32,698 bases of DNA from NCBI GenBank assembly GCA_946480245.1, contig CAMLIZ010000043.1, positions 1 to 32,698 of the forward strand, given 5' to 3'. Below the pieces are notes generated by a model. It was not told where the DNA came from and ran no database searches. It saw only the letters and a program-made list of their open reading frames with translations. A program made the position numbers and the translations under genes. This document shows, piece by piece, positions 16,605 to 24,814 of this stretch; position 1 is the stretch's first letter, and every line of letters begins with the position of its first letter. This DNA comes from an uncultured Pseudomonadota bacterium (lineage in GTDB: Bacteria; Pseudomonadota; Gammaproteobacteria; Burkholderiales; Burkholderiaceae).

Positions 16605-17582
16605 TCACGGCAGCGCACCCCACTCGGTGATGCCGCTGTGGCCCTCCTCGGGCCCGAGCGCCACGGCGCGCAGGTCCTTCCAGGCGGTGTCGAGCTCCAT
16701 GCGCTTGATCTCCTCCACCGCGCCGCCGCCCTCGCCGCCCACCTTCTTGATCTGCGCGCGCGCCAGCCGCTCCATCAGCTTGAGGTCGCGCGTGGTCAGG
16801 CCCATGGCCGTTTCCGCCCACACGTCGACGATCTGCTCCAGCGACTCGTAGGTGATGGGCGCGGCCAGGCTGCGCGCATGCAGCGCGGCCAGCGTGCCGC
16901 GCAGCCGCGGCTCCACCTGGCGCAGCACCTCGTCCACCGCACGCTCGCCCTGCCCGTCTTCGACGACCACGTCCACCAGCCCGCGCTCGAACAGCTCTTG
17001 CGAGGTGTACAGGCGCCCGGACAGGATCATCTCGTTGGCCACCTGGAAGCCGGCGCGGCGCACCACGAAGTTCCAGGCGCCCATGCCGGGGAACAGGTTG
17101 AACAGCGTCTCCGGCAGGCCCGCCGACGCGCTGCGCTCGAAGATGATCTTGTGGAAGGGCATCACCGACTCGAGCCCGCCGCCCAGCGTGTCGCCCTGCA
17201 CCAGCGCCACGGTGTGAACGCCCATCGACGCGGCGTTCTCCAGCCACCACACCAGCTCCACGCACTTGCGGCCGTACAGCCGCAGCGAATCCACATCCTG
17301 CGCGCGCACCAGCAGCACGAACAGCGAAAGATCGCCGCCGAAATTGAACACGCCGGTCACGTCGGAGCTGAGCACCAGCTGGCGCACCACGCCGCGGTTC
17401 TGCGCGATGTCCATGCACAGCTGCTGCATCTCGGCCAGGCCGGCGAGCGAATAGCACTGGATCGGCGTGACGCAGGTGCGCACGCGCAACGCGCCGAGCT
17501 CGGAGCTCCACTCCAGGCGCAGGTAGCGGTAGCGTCGCCCGAGGATCTGAGGTAGCCCGCCGCCCTGCATCGGTGCGTTCAT
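16605..17582 (-). CDS. RpfF-like crotonase (candidate diffusible-signal-factor synthase)
   Basis: A 325-residue enoyl-CoA hydratase-fold protein. The segments GVFNFGGDLSLF (oxyanion region), QGDTLGGGLES and LPETLFNLFPGMGA closely follow RpfF of Xanthomonas. E138 and E158 have the same 20-residue spacing as the two catalytic glutamates E141/E161 of Xanthomonas RpfF, which dehydrate 3-hydroxyacyl-ACP to cis-2-enoic signals and release the acid by thioesterase action. The N- and C-termini are longer than in RpfF (about 289 aa). ATG 17582 overlaps the stop of the upstream di-iron protein gene (ATGA), so the two are co-translated. The product could be a cis-2-unsaturated fatty acid signal, but chain length is unknown. 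The longer frame to 17630 is rejected. Confidence 0.78.
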   Translation of the reverse strand: MNAPMQGGGLPQILGRRYRYLRLEWSSELGALRVRTCVTPIQCYSLAGLAEMQQLCMDIAQNRGVVRQLVLSSDVTGVFNFGGDLSLFVLLVRAQDVDSLRLYGRKCVELVWWLENAASMGVHTVALVQGDTLGGGLESVMPFHKIIFERSASAGLPETLFNLFPGMGAWNFVVRRAGFQVANEMILSGRLYTSQELFERGLVDVVVEDGQGERAVDEVLRQVEPRLRGTLAALHARSLAAPITYESLEQIVDVWAETAMGLTTRDLKLMERLARAQIKKVGGEGGGAVEEIKRMELDTAWKDLRAVALGPEEGHSGITEWGALP

Positions 17583-18226
17583 ACCGCTTCCATCAGGCGC
17601 GTGATGTGGTGAAAGTTGACCAACGCGCACTGCGTGATGTGGTGCTGTGCGTCCGCGTCGGCCACCGTGTTGATCACCTTCTTCAGCTCGGCCATGTGCT
17701 GCACGTCGAGTTCTGCATGCGAGTTGATGAACGACACGCCGCGGTTGCCCTGCAGCTGCAGGCGCTCGCGGATCGCGGTGGCGAAAGGCCCGCCGTACAC
17801 CGACGAGATCACCTCCAGCACATACAGCATGCCGAGCGCCGCACAGGGGTGGATGCGCTCGGCCGCGTAGTAGTTGTAGGCCACCAGCGACGCCGCATGC
17901 ACCGACGGGCTCAGGCCGCTCACGTCGGTGGCCGGGAAGCCGATGGCCTCCAGGTCGGCGGCCACCATCAGCTCATGCCGCGCCTCCTCGTGCATGTGCT
18001 CGTACAGGTAGTAGCGCACCGCGCGGTGGCGGTCGTCGAGCCGGCTGGCGGCCGCCGCGCACACCGGGTTGAAGTGCCACACCACGTGGTACAGCTCCTG
18101 CAGCAGCAGGCGGTAGCGCTCCAGCGGCAGGCCATCGGCCACGCCTTCCTGGATGGCGGGGTTGGTTTCGAAAGCCCGCCGCGCCTCGTCGGTGCGGCTG
18201 ACCAGGTCAAAGAAGAAGGTGGACAT
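17579..18226 (-). CDS. haem-oxygenase-like di-iron protein (iron-containing redox enzyme family)
   Basis: A 215-residue all-helical protein. Candidate metal ligands sit in the expected order for haem-oxygenase-like di-iron oxidases: E44 and H47 (LQELYHVVWH), E80/E81 and H84 (EHMHEEARHE), E138 (LEVISS), then H170-x3-D174-x2-H177 (NSHAELDVQHM). Members of this superfamily include UndA (fatty-acid decarboxylation to alkenes), BesC and SznF, so oxidative work on a fatty acid or amine is plausible. Coupling to the RpfF-like gene suggests that it acts on the same fatty-acyl precursor or product (inference). ATG 18226 is chosen because the upstream 26 residues are poor coding sequence. A relation to TenA or PqqC is possible, but their hallmark residues were not seen. 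Confidence 0.72.
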   Translation of the reverse strand: MSTFFFDLVSRTDEARRAFETNPAIQEGVADGLPLERYRLLLQELYHVVWHFNPVCAAAASRLDDRHRAVRYYLYEHMHEEARHELMVAADLEAIGFPATDVSGLSPSVHAASLVAYNYYAAERIHPCAALGMLYVLEVISSVYGGPFATAIRERLQLQGNRGVSFINSHAELDVQHMAELKKVINTVADADAQHHITQCALVNFHHITRLMEAV

Positions 18227-18463
18227 GGCGTTCCCAACGTGATCGTGATGCGCCACTGCACGGGCGCCGCGGGGCAGCATATATCGCAGGCCGCAGGATC
18301 TCACGGTCTGGGGTCAAGCGGAACGCCAGGTTCGTGCCACGGTGCCGCATCTTGCGATGCCCGAACGACGTCCCCGCGGGCCGATCGATTGATCGCGCGC
18401 AAGCAGTTTCCGCGACGCATGGCTACCTTTTCTGCATCAGTAACTGCACCGAAAGGAAGCACC

Positions 18464-18838
18464 ATGCGTATGTATCGATCCCTTATTGCAGCGGCCGCGC
18501 TGGCTTGCGTCGCCGCCGCCACGTTCGCACAGCCGGGCCAGGGGCGCGCCGGACAAGGCCCGGGAGGCGGCCCGATGTCGGCCGATCCGGCCTCGCCAGG
18601 AACGCCCGCAGCCCGCGGGCCCCAGGGCCGCGCGGGCCGCGACTTCACGCCCGGCTGGTCGCTGATGAGTGCGGCCGAGCGCCGCGAGCACCAGAACCGC
18701 CTGCGCGAGATGAAGACCTACGAGGAGTGCGCGGCCTACATGGAGCAGCACCGGATCCAGATGGCCGAGCGCGCACAGGCGCGTGGCACCACCTTGCCCA
18801 CTCCGCGCCGCGACGCGTGCGCAAGCTTGAAGCGCTGA
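18464..18838 (+). CDS. small exported protein of unknown function
   Basis: A 124-residue secreted or periplasmic protein. Residues 1-22 form a clear Sec signal peptide with an A-T-F-A-Q cleavage site. A Gly/Pro-rich linker (about 23-62) follows, then a charged helical module with W-S-L-M-S-A-A-E-R-R-E-H-Q and K-T-Y-E-E-C-A-A-Y-M-E-Q-H. Similar short exported proteins occur in Burkholderiales, but no function is known to me. GAAAGGAAGC lies just upstream of ATG 18464. It is divergent from the di-iron/RpfF operon across about 237 bp, which must hold both promoters; only an AT-rich CATATATCG core at 18279-18287 stands out there. Confidence 0.7.
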   Translation: MRMYRSLIAAAALACVAAATFAQPGQGRAGQGPGGGPMSADPASPGTPAARGPQGRAGRDFTPGWSLMSAAERREHQNRLREMKTYEECAAYMEQHRIQMAERAQARGTTLPTPRRDACASLKR

Positions 18839-18852
18839 GTTCGCATCCTGCT

Positions 18853-18892
18853 GTCGGTGCATTCGCAACAGCACGCGAGTGAGTGCACCGAC
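18853..18892. terminator. hairpin with 9-bp perfect arms
   Basis: GTCGGTGCA (18853-18861) and TGCACCGAC (18884-18892) are perfect inverted arms, and TCGC/GCGA (18863-18866, 18875-18878) extend the pairing inward, leaving an 8-base loop. It begins 14 bases after the stop of the exported-protein gene. There is no T run, so it is a probable transcript-end structure rather than a proven intrinsic terminator. Confidence 0.45.
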
Positions 18893-18983
18893 CCTGGCGC
18901 TTCATTGCGAAATCGCAATGCCCGGCATTCGCCGCTGTCGAAAACTTTCCATCAAGCCAATACAGATGTGAAGGAACGATGTG

Positions 18984-19676
18984 ATGAAGGCAACGTGGAT
19001 CAAGGGCGCCCTGTGCGCGGCGCTGGTGGCCGCGCTCACGGCTTGCGGCGGCTCCGACGACACGCCATCGTCGCCGGTACTTGTGGTCGACAGTGCGGGC
19101 ACCTCGACGATCAACACCGCGGCGCTTTCCGCAACGCTGGCCACCTACCCGGCAATGCCCGCGTCGACGGCGGAGGCGCAGAGCCTCACGTTCATGCGGC
19201 AGGAAGAGCAGCTCGCGCACGACGTGTATTCGGTCAGCGCCACGCAGTATCCGCAGCAGATCTTCGTGAACATCGCTGCAGCGGAAACCACGCACGCGGC
19301 GGCCGTGAAGCTGCTGCTTGACCGCTACCAGCTTCCCGATCCTCTCGCCGGCCTCGGCAGCGGCCAATACCTGAATTCGACTATTCAAGCGCTGTACACG
19401 CAGTTCGTGGCAGCCAGCGCCGTCAACCTGGTCGAGGCGCTCAAGGTCGGCGTGCAGATCGAGGAGCTGGACATCCGCGACCTCACGCAACAGCTCACCC
19501 TGGTGGACAACCCCGACATCGTGCTCGTCTACCAGAACCTCATGCAGGGTTCGCGCAACCACCTGCGCTCGTTCATGAAGGTGCTGACGCAGCAAGGCGG
19601 CACCTACGTGCCGCAATACCTGTCGCAGACGGACTTCGACGCGATCGTGAATTCACCGATGGAAGCGGGGCACTGA
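18984..19676 (+). CDS. DUF2202 (ferritin-like) lipoprotein
   Basis: A 230-residue exported lipoprotein. Residues 1-21 are a lipoprotein signal ending A-L-T-A-C21. The mature part shows the DUF2202 pattern: F-M-R-Q-E-E-Q-L-A-H-D-V-Y, A-A-E-x-T-H-A-A-A-V, L-L-L-D-R-Y, then A-L-K-V-G-V-Q-I-E-E-L-D-I-R-D-L and G-S-R-N-H-L-R-S-F. The E-E, E-x-x-H and E-E-x-D pairs are placed as in ferritin-like four-helix proteins, so a di-metal site is likely, but its reaction is unknown. AAGGA lies 8 bases before ATG 18984; a GTG directly before it (18981) would add one residue. The FN3 lipoprotein gene follows after 32 bp, probably in the same transcript. Confidence 0.88.
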   Translation: MKATWIKGALCAALVAALTACGGSDDTPSSPVLVVDSAGTSTINTAALSATLATYPAMPASTAEAQSLTFMRQEEQLAHDVYSVSATQYPQQIFVNIAAAETTHAAAVKLLLDRYQLPDPLAGLGSGQYLNSTIQALYTQFVAASAVNLVEALKVGVQIEELDIRDLTQQLTLVDNPDIVLVYQNLMQGSRNHLRSFMKVLTQQGGTYVPQYLSQTDFDAIVNSPMEAGH

Positions 19677-19708
19677 CCGTTCCAAACCTCACCAAGGAGT
19701 AGTTGATC

Positions 19709-21892
19709 ATGACCAACTGGTTGAAAGCCTTGGCCGGCGCGCTGGTGTGCAGCGTGCTTGCCGCATGTGGAGGCGGCGGCAGCGATGCTCCGCCACCTCC
19801 GCCATCCGCCCCCGTGAGCCTGTCCGTCGAGCCGGGCGACGCCATCAATACGGTGGAGTGGCAAGACGTGGTCGGTGCCACGTCATACAACCTGTATTGG
19901 TCGGCCACCTCGCCGGTCACCAAGCAGAGCGCGCACGTAGTGACGAATGCCGTGGCGCCTTACCTTCACACGAGTCTCGAAAACGGCACCCTGCTCTATT
20001 ACGCCGTCTCCGCCGTCAATGCGAACGGCGAGAGCGACCTGTCGTCGGAGATCGGCGCCATGCCGGTTGCACCGATACCTGCAGCGCCGGAGGTGGTGCA
20101 TGCCGTGCCGGGTGACCAGAAGGTCACGATCGACTGGTCGCCGGTGTCGCGAGCGACCGCCTACAACCTGTACTGGTCGCTGGCGCCGAATCCCACGCCT
20201 GGTGGCGCGGGCGTCACCAAGGTGGCCGCGATCAATGGCACTACCTACGACCACACCGGCCTGACCAACGGCAGCACTTACTACTACCTGGTCACGGCCG
20301 TGAACACGGGTGGCGAGAGCGTGGCGTCTTCCGCCGTCTCGGCCACGCCGCTGCCTCCCGCACCGGGCGCCCCGGCCAACCTCACCGGCACCACCGGTGA
20401 CACGCAGGTGCAGCTTGCCTGGTCCGCCTCGACGGGCGCCACGTCCTACAACCTGTACTGGTCGACCACTCCGGGCATCGTCGCGGGTGCAGCCGGCGTC
20501 ACGCAGGTGACCGGCATCGCCTCGACGAGCTATGTGGCCACCGGCCTGACCAACGGCACCACGTACTACTACGCCGTGACGTCGGTGGGCGCGGGCGGCG
20601 AGAGCGCGCTGTCCGCGGAAGTGGCCGTGCGTCCGCTGCCACCCACTCCTCCGGCACCGCTGGGCATCACTGCGATTGCCCCGAAGGACGTGGCCCAGGT
20701 CACGCTGCAGTGGTATGACGTCACCAACTACCCCAACGCGACGGCGCCGATCCAGCTGCACTACAACATCTACCGCGGCCTGCAGGCCGGCGTGGCGTCC
20801 TACTACAAGGATCCGTCGCGTGCGACCAAGATCGCCGATGTGACGGCCCCGTTCGTGGATGCCACGGTCGTGAAGGCCACCACTTACTACTACGTGGTGA
20901 CCTCGTTCGTGCCGGGCTTCCCGGAAGTGGAGAGCGTGGCTTCCGGCGAAGTGTCGGCCACGGTCAGCCGTGCAGGCGGTGGCAGCAGCGGCGGCGGCGA
21001 GACGAGCACCTACGGCAACAACCTGTCGTTCCCGCTCGTGTTTGCCGACGGCTACGGCATCACCGGCGCCAAGATCACGGGCACCTGGCAGGGCGTGGGG
21101 CCGTTTGCGACCGTGCCGACCTTCGACGTCAACACGGGCCTGCGCCCCTTGTCCACCGAAGTGCTGACGGCGTTTCCGTTGCTCGACAGCAAGAGCTCGG
21201 TCTCGCTGGGCGGTGTCACGTACTACCCGCAGGGCTCGCCGAGCACCTGGCAGGCCGAGTGGCGCAGCAACGCAGCAGGCGACGTGGTGCCCGTGATCAT
21301 CGACTGGGGTGACGCGCTGGCCTCCAAGAGCTACACGGGCAGCTCGACGGTGCGCATCGAGACGGCGCTGAAGCAGGACAACACCGTGCCCGGCGTGACC
21401 GACACGATGACCGCCTACAAGATGGCGCTGCTGTCGGGCCAGCAGACCACCGAGCTTCAAGGCACCGACGGCACCACCTATGCGTCGGCCGTGCGCAACG
21501 TGTTCGCCATCAACGGCCGGCTGAAGATCGAGAAGATCGCCACCGGCGGCGGGGCTGACACGGTGATCTATGACAAGGCCGTCTACGAAGGCTTTGGCGC
21601 CACCACCGAGGAAGGTTCCGGCTCGGGCGGAACGCAGGGCGGCTCCGGCGCGTATGCGGCCGAGATCAACGCGGCCGGCGTGGTGGTGTATGGCTACAAC
21701 TTCCGCCTCAGCTCGGTGACGGGCGTACCGCAGAAGACAGGCCAGTACCGCCTCACGTTCAGCCTCGATCCGCAAGCCACCGTGGGCGGCGTGGCGGTGC
21801 CGAATCACGTGCAGATCGTGAACAAGGCGGACGCCACGGCCACGGTCGCCGCTGACGGCCTCAGCTCGTCGATCGTCATCACGGTCAACTGA
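19709..21892 (+). CDS. lipoprotein with four fibronectin type III repeats
   Basis: A 727-residue surface or periplasmic lipoprotein. The signal ends L-A-A-C20 and is followed by a Gly/Pro-rich linker. Four FN3 domains lie at about residues 30-120, 122-215, 217-310 and 315-420. The first three repeat A-T-x-Y-N-L-Y-W-S and L-x-N-G-(T/S)-x-(L/Y)-Y-Y-x-V-(S/T), and the fourth is divergent. After a Gly/Ser linker (about 425) comes a C-terminal region of about 300 residues not assigned to a family. AAGGAG is 9 bases upstream of ATG 19709. Its partner gene is the DUF2202 lipoprotein just upstream. FN3 proteins usually act in binding; the ligand is unknown. A GC-rich terminator follows the stop. Confidence 0.85.
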   Translation: MTNWLKALAGALVCSVLAACGGGGSDAPPPPPSAPVSLSVEPGDAINTVEWQDVVGATSYNLYWSATSPVTKQSAHVVTNAVAPYLHTSLENGTLLYYAVSAVNANGESDLSSEIGAMPVAPIPAAPEVVHAVPGDQKVTIDWSPVSRATAYNLYWSLAPNPTPGGAGVTKVAAINGTTYDHTGLTNGSTYYYLVTAVNTGGESVASSAVSATPLPPAPGAPANLTGTTGDTQVQLAWSASTGATSYNLYWSTTPGIVAGAAGVTQVTGIASTSYVATGLTNGTTYYYAVTSVGAGGESALSAEVAVRPLPPTPPAPLGITAIAPKDVAQVTLQWYDVTNYPNATAPIQLHYNIYRGLQAGVASYYKDPSRATKIADVTAPFVDATVVKATTYYYVVTSFVPGFPEVESVASGEVSATVSRAGGGSSGGGETSTYGNNLSFPLVFADGYGITGAKITGTWQGVGPFATVPTFDVNTGLRPLSTEVLTAFPLLDSKSSVSLGGVTYYPQGSPSTWQAEWRSNAAGDVVPVIIDWGDALASKSYTGSSTVRIETALKQDNTVPGVTDTMTAYKMALLSGQQTTELQGTDGTTYASAVRNVFAINGRLKIEKIATGGGADTVIYDKAVYEGFGATTEEGSGSGGTQGGSGAYAAEINAAGVVVYGYNFRLSSVTGVPQKTGQYRLTFSLDPQATVGGVAVPNHVQIVNKADATATVAADGLSSSIVITVN

Positions 21893-21912
21893 CCGGTTGC
21901 CGATGGTTCAGC

Positions 21913-21942
21913 GGGCGGGTGCGCACTCCATGCCACCCGCCC
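21913..21942. terminator. bidirectional GC-rich terminator
   Basis: GGGCGGGTG (21913-21921) and CACCCGCCC (21934-21942) form a perfect 9-bp stem with a 12-base loop, placed in the 58-bp gap between two convergent genes ending at 21892 (+) and 21951 (-). The plus-strand side is followed by TCTGTGCTTT, a weak T-rich tail. Confidence 0.6.
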
Positions 21943-21950
21943 TCTGTGCT

Positions 21951-22466
21951 TTACCCGTGTACCGAAAGTGCGGCGAGGCCGAAGCCCGCGTTGTAGACGA
22001 TGTGCAGCACCACGCAAGGCAGCACGCTGCCGAAACGGTCGCGCAGATGCCCCATCACGAGGGATGGCACGAACGTGGCCAGGGCCCAGCCGATCGGCTG
22101 CACGGGCAGGTGTGCCGCCGCGAACGCGGCCGAGACGGCCAGGTTCGCCTGTGTGAGCGGCAAGGGGCCGACCCGCCGCTGTACGGTGAGCCGCAGCAAC
22201 TGCCCCTGCAGCAGGCCGCGAAACACCACTTCCTCCAGCGCCGGCCGCAGCAGCGCGAACACCAGCCAGGCCTGCAGGCCGCGGGGCGCATGCAGGTGCG
22301 CAAGCCCGCCGGACCGCAACACCAGCCATACCGGAACGGCCGCCAGCAACGCGGCCGTCATGTGCGGATCGATCCACCATGCCCGCGAGCGCGGCTGCGG
22401 CGCCACGAGGCCGCACTCGCGCAGGAAGCCGCGCCGCGCAGCGGGATCGTTCGGCACATCCGACAT
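21951..22466 (-). CDS. mrtJ: JDVT-CTERM system glutamic-type intramembrane protease (CPBP family)
   Basis: A 171-residue polytopic membrane protease of the CPBP (Rce1/CAAX-like) family. Motif 1 is E78-E79-V-V-F-R83, motif 2 is F-A-A-A-H119, and motif 3 is H155-I-V-Y-N159; these are the catalytic glutamate and histidine elements of the family. It is short, as expected for the variants dedicated to protein-sorting signals. Divergently adjacent is a gene whose product ends with a JDVT-CTERM-like tripartite tail, which is the expected single substrate, so the name MrtJ is assigned on motif plus context. It probably cleaves that tail in the inner membrane. ATG 22466 lies 35 bp from the start of the substrate gene, so they share a promoter region. 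Confidence 0.8.
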   Translation of the reverse strand: MSDVPNDPAARRGFLRECGLVAPQPRSRAWWIDPHMTAALLAAVPVWLVLRSGGLAHLHAPRGLQAWLVFALLRPALEEVVFRGLLQGQLLRLTVQRRVGPLPLTQANLAVSAAFAAAHLPVQPIGWALATFVPSLVMGHLRDRFGSVLPCVVLHIVYNAGFGLAALSVHG

Positions 22467-22501
22467 CCGCGAATCGTCTCATGCCTCCAGGAGCATTCAA
22501 C

Positions 22502-24814
22502 ATGAAATCAAGATGGCCAGCGCGCGCAGCGGGCGTGGCAGCGGGCGTGGCGGCGGCGGCCGTCTGCGCCGCCACCATCCAGCAGTTCGGACGCGAGGTG
22601 AACGTCAGCCAGTCGCTCAGCGCAACCGAGAAGGCCAAGGCCGTGCGGATGGCCTATGTGGACGGCGCGACCTTCCGAAAGCCGTGGCTGATCACCTACG
22701 CCGATGGCCCGCAGGGCCGGCAGAACATCTACGTGCGCGCGTCCTTCGACAACGGCCTCACCTGGGCGGCGCCCGTTCTGCTGTCGCGCGATGCGGTGGG
22801 CGCAGCCACCGGGGGGCAGTCGATCACCACCGCCGCGGCCCTCACCTTCGCGGCTGACAACGACAAGCCCAGCATCTTCGCGCCGCCCAGTTCAGCGGGC
22901 GCTGCCGCCACCGTGGTGTGGAACAGCGCCTATTGCCCGCAGGACCCGGCCGGCAACCAGGCCGGCGCCTACGTGAGCGCCGTGCAGGGCACCGGCGACT
23001 TCGATCGCGACGGCACGCCGGACCGGCCCTTCCATTGCGAGTGGGTCGCGACGACCACCGATCCCGCGCTGGCCTCGTGGACCGTGCGGCAGCTCACCAA
23101 TGGCCAGCGCGACGCCATCGGGGAGGTGGTCAGCGGCAATGCCACCGGCACCGCGCTGGCAATGGCGTGGCAGGAGGACCCGATGGGCTTGCAGCCGGGC
23201 GAAGCCGAGGGCCGCGGAGACGGTGGCAGCGGCGCCAACGTGAGCGGAGGCACCAACATCTGGTACACGCACGCCCCCAGCGCCAACGGGGACTCGTTGC
23301 GCGCCAACATTGCGCAGCTGAGCGACAACAACACGCTGGGCACGGGACAGCCGGGCGCGTCGCGGGTCAACCTGCAGGTCAGCGGCTCCACGGCCGTGCT
23401 GGCCTACGAGGAATCCGGCTGCCCGGGCGGCAGCGGCGGCAAGTGCATCGTCTATCACTCGTTTCCGTATGCGAGCCACGACACCAACGCGGCCGGCACG
23501 ATCATCAGTGACGTGACCCACAACTCGCGCCGTGTGCGCTTCGTGCTGCAGGGTGCCGCGGCCGCCGGCTCGTCGCCATTGCGTGCGGTGGTGCTGTGGC
23601 GCGACTCGCCGTTTCTCACGCCGGGCGCGCCGGCGGACATCGTCATGCGGCGTGGTCTGGTGGACACCGTGGCACGTCCGGGCTCCACGGGCTTCCTGCC
23701 GGCCGACGTGCTCGCCGACGCTCCCCAGCGGATGACCGACGTGGCGCGCTCGGGTGGCAACGCGAATGCGCATCGCGCCGTCGTGCGCGGGGCCTTCGTG
23801 GCGCTCGCCTACGACCTCACGCCGGACATGGCCGGTGCCGACGCGGACGCGCAGGCCACCGCCACGGCCAACTACAACCTGCGTTTCACGCGCTCGCTCG
23901 ACAGCGGCGCCGCCGGCAGCTGGACCGCGCCGCTCGATCTTTCGGGCATCGCGTCGCCCGCCACCACGGTGGTGGAGCCGCGCCTGGCGCCCACGCCGGG
24001 CACGATCATCAACCCGACCACGGGCGCGCCGGACGCCGGAGACACGCAGAACCCGGACGTGGTGTATGTCTCCTATGCCACCGAGAGCAACGACACCGCG
24101 CATCGCGCGGGGCGGATCTTCGTCTCGCGCTCGATCGACCAGGGCGCAAGCTTCGAGCCGTTCATGCCGGTGTCGAGTGCGCTGCAAGGGCAGTCCGAAG
24201 CGCAGCTGCGGCCCACGCCGGACGGCTCGTCGGTCATGGCGCTGTGGATGGCGGAGCAGTCCCCGGGTGACGCGAACTCCAAGGACGCTGTATATGCCAT
24301 GGGCATCAGCACCGAGCGTCCCGATCTGGTGCTGCTCGCCAATGCGCCCGCCCTGCAGAGCGACCAGGAGGGAACGCTCAACTTCGTGGTGCGCAACGTG
24401 GGACGTGGCCCTGCCGGGCCGATCACGCTGAGTGCGCAGGTGCCTGCGGGCTTGCAGGTGCAACGCGTGACCGGTGCGTCGGCATGCAGCGTGGAGGGGG
24501 AATCGCTGCACTGCACCGTCGGCGAGATCCTCCCCGACCGCAGCGCGGTGGTCAGCGTGGTGCTTCAGGGTACGGTGCCGGCCGACTACGCCGTCACGGC
24601 CAGCGTCGTCAGCGCCGAGCCCGACATGCAGCCGGCAGACAACACCGCCAGCGCCACCGTGAAGGTGGCGGCAGCGGCCACCCCCACCGAGGCCGACCCG
24701 GCGCAAACCGGCGGCGGATGCACCACCGCCGGCCCCGGTGCGCCGTTCGATCCCCTATGGGCGCTGCTGCTTGCCGGTGCGGGCCTGTCCATGGCGCGCC
24801 GGCGCCGCAGCTAG
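22502..24814 (+). CDS. JDVT-CTERM-anchored surface protein (choice-of-anchor O type)
   Basis: A 770-residue exported protein. Residues 1-24 form a signal peptide. The body (about 40-600) resembles sialidase-like or exo-alpha-propeller surface proteins, with repeated segments such as YVRASFDNGLTWAAP and IFVSRSIDQGASFEP; I recognise the whole as the choice-of-anchor O group. A DUF11/CARDB-like beta domain follows at about 605-725. The last 34 residues contain G-G-G-C, then F-D-P-L-W-A-L-L-L-A-G-A-G-L and R-R-R-R, i.e. an invariant Cys, a membrane helix and a basic end, the JDVT-CTERM sorting pattern. The adjacent divergent protease gene is its likely processing enzyme. The last four bases (CTAG) are shared with the stop of the convergent DUF3297 gene. 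Confidence 0.82.
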   Translation: MKSRWPARAAGVAAGVAAAAVCAATIQQFGREVNVSQSLSATEKAKAVRMAYVDGATFRKPWLITYADGPQGRQNIYVRASFDNGLTWAAPVLLSRDAVGAATGGQSITTAAALTFAADNDKPSIFAPPSSAGAAATVVWNSAYCPQDPAGNQAGAYVSAVQGTGDFDRDGTPDRPFHCEWVATTTDPALASWTVRQLTNGQRDAIGEVVSGNATGTALAMAWQEDPMGLQPGEAEGRGDGGSGANVSGGTNIWYTHAPSANGDSLRANIAQLSDNNTLGTGQPGASRVNLQVSGSTAVLAYEESGCPGGSGGKCIVYHSFPYASHDTNAAGTIISDVTHNSRRVRFVLQGAAAAGSSPLRAVVLWRDSPFLTPGAPADIVMRRGLVDTVARPGSTGFLPADVLADAPQRMTDVARSGGNANAHRAVVRGAFVALAYDLTPDMAGADADAQATATANYNLRFTRSLDSGAAGSWTAPLDLSGIASPATTVVEPRLAPTPGTIINPTTGAPDAGDTQNPDVVYVSYATESNDTAHRAGRIFVSRSIDQGASFEPFMPVSSALQGQSEAQLRPTPDGSSVMALWMAEQSPGDANSKDAVYAMGISTERPDLVLLANAPALQSDQEGTLNFVVRNVGRGPAGPITLSAQVPAGLQVQRVTGASACSVEGESLHCTVGEILPDRSAVVSVVLQGTVPADYAVTASVVSAEPDMQPADNTASATVKVAAAATPTEADPAQTGGGCTTAGPGAPFDPLWALLLAGAGLSMARRRRS

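Noticed and set aside
14518..16851. 777-codon plus-strand frame and 615-codon minus-strand frame over the histidine kinase
   Set aside because: Gly/Ala/Arg- or His/Gln-rich shadow translations; the kinase frame carries all catalytic motifs.
19883..21808. 641-codon minus-strand frame opposite the FN3 lipoprotein
   Set aside because: Repeats in it are the antisense of the FN3 repeats; no ribosome-binding site or family match.
22892..24706. 604-codon minus-strand frame opposite the JDVT-CTERM protein
   Set aside because: His/Arg-rich shadow; the plus strand has a signal peptide, recognised domains and a sorting tail.
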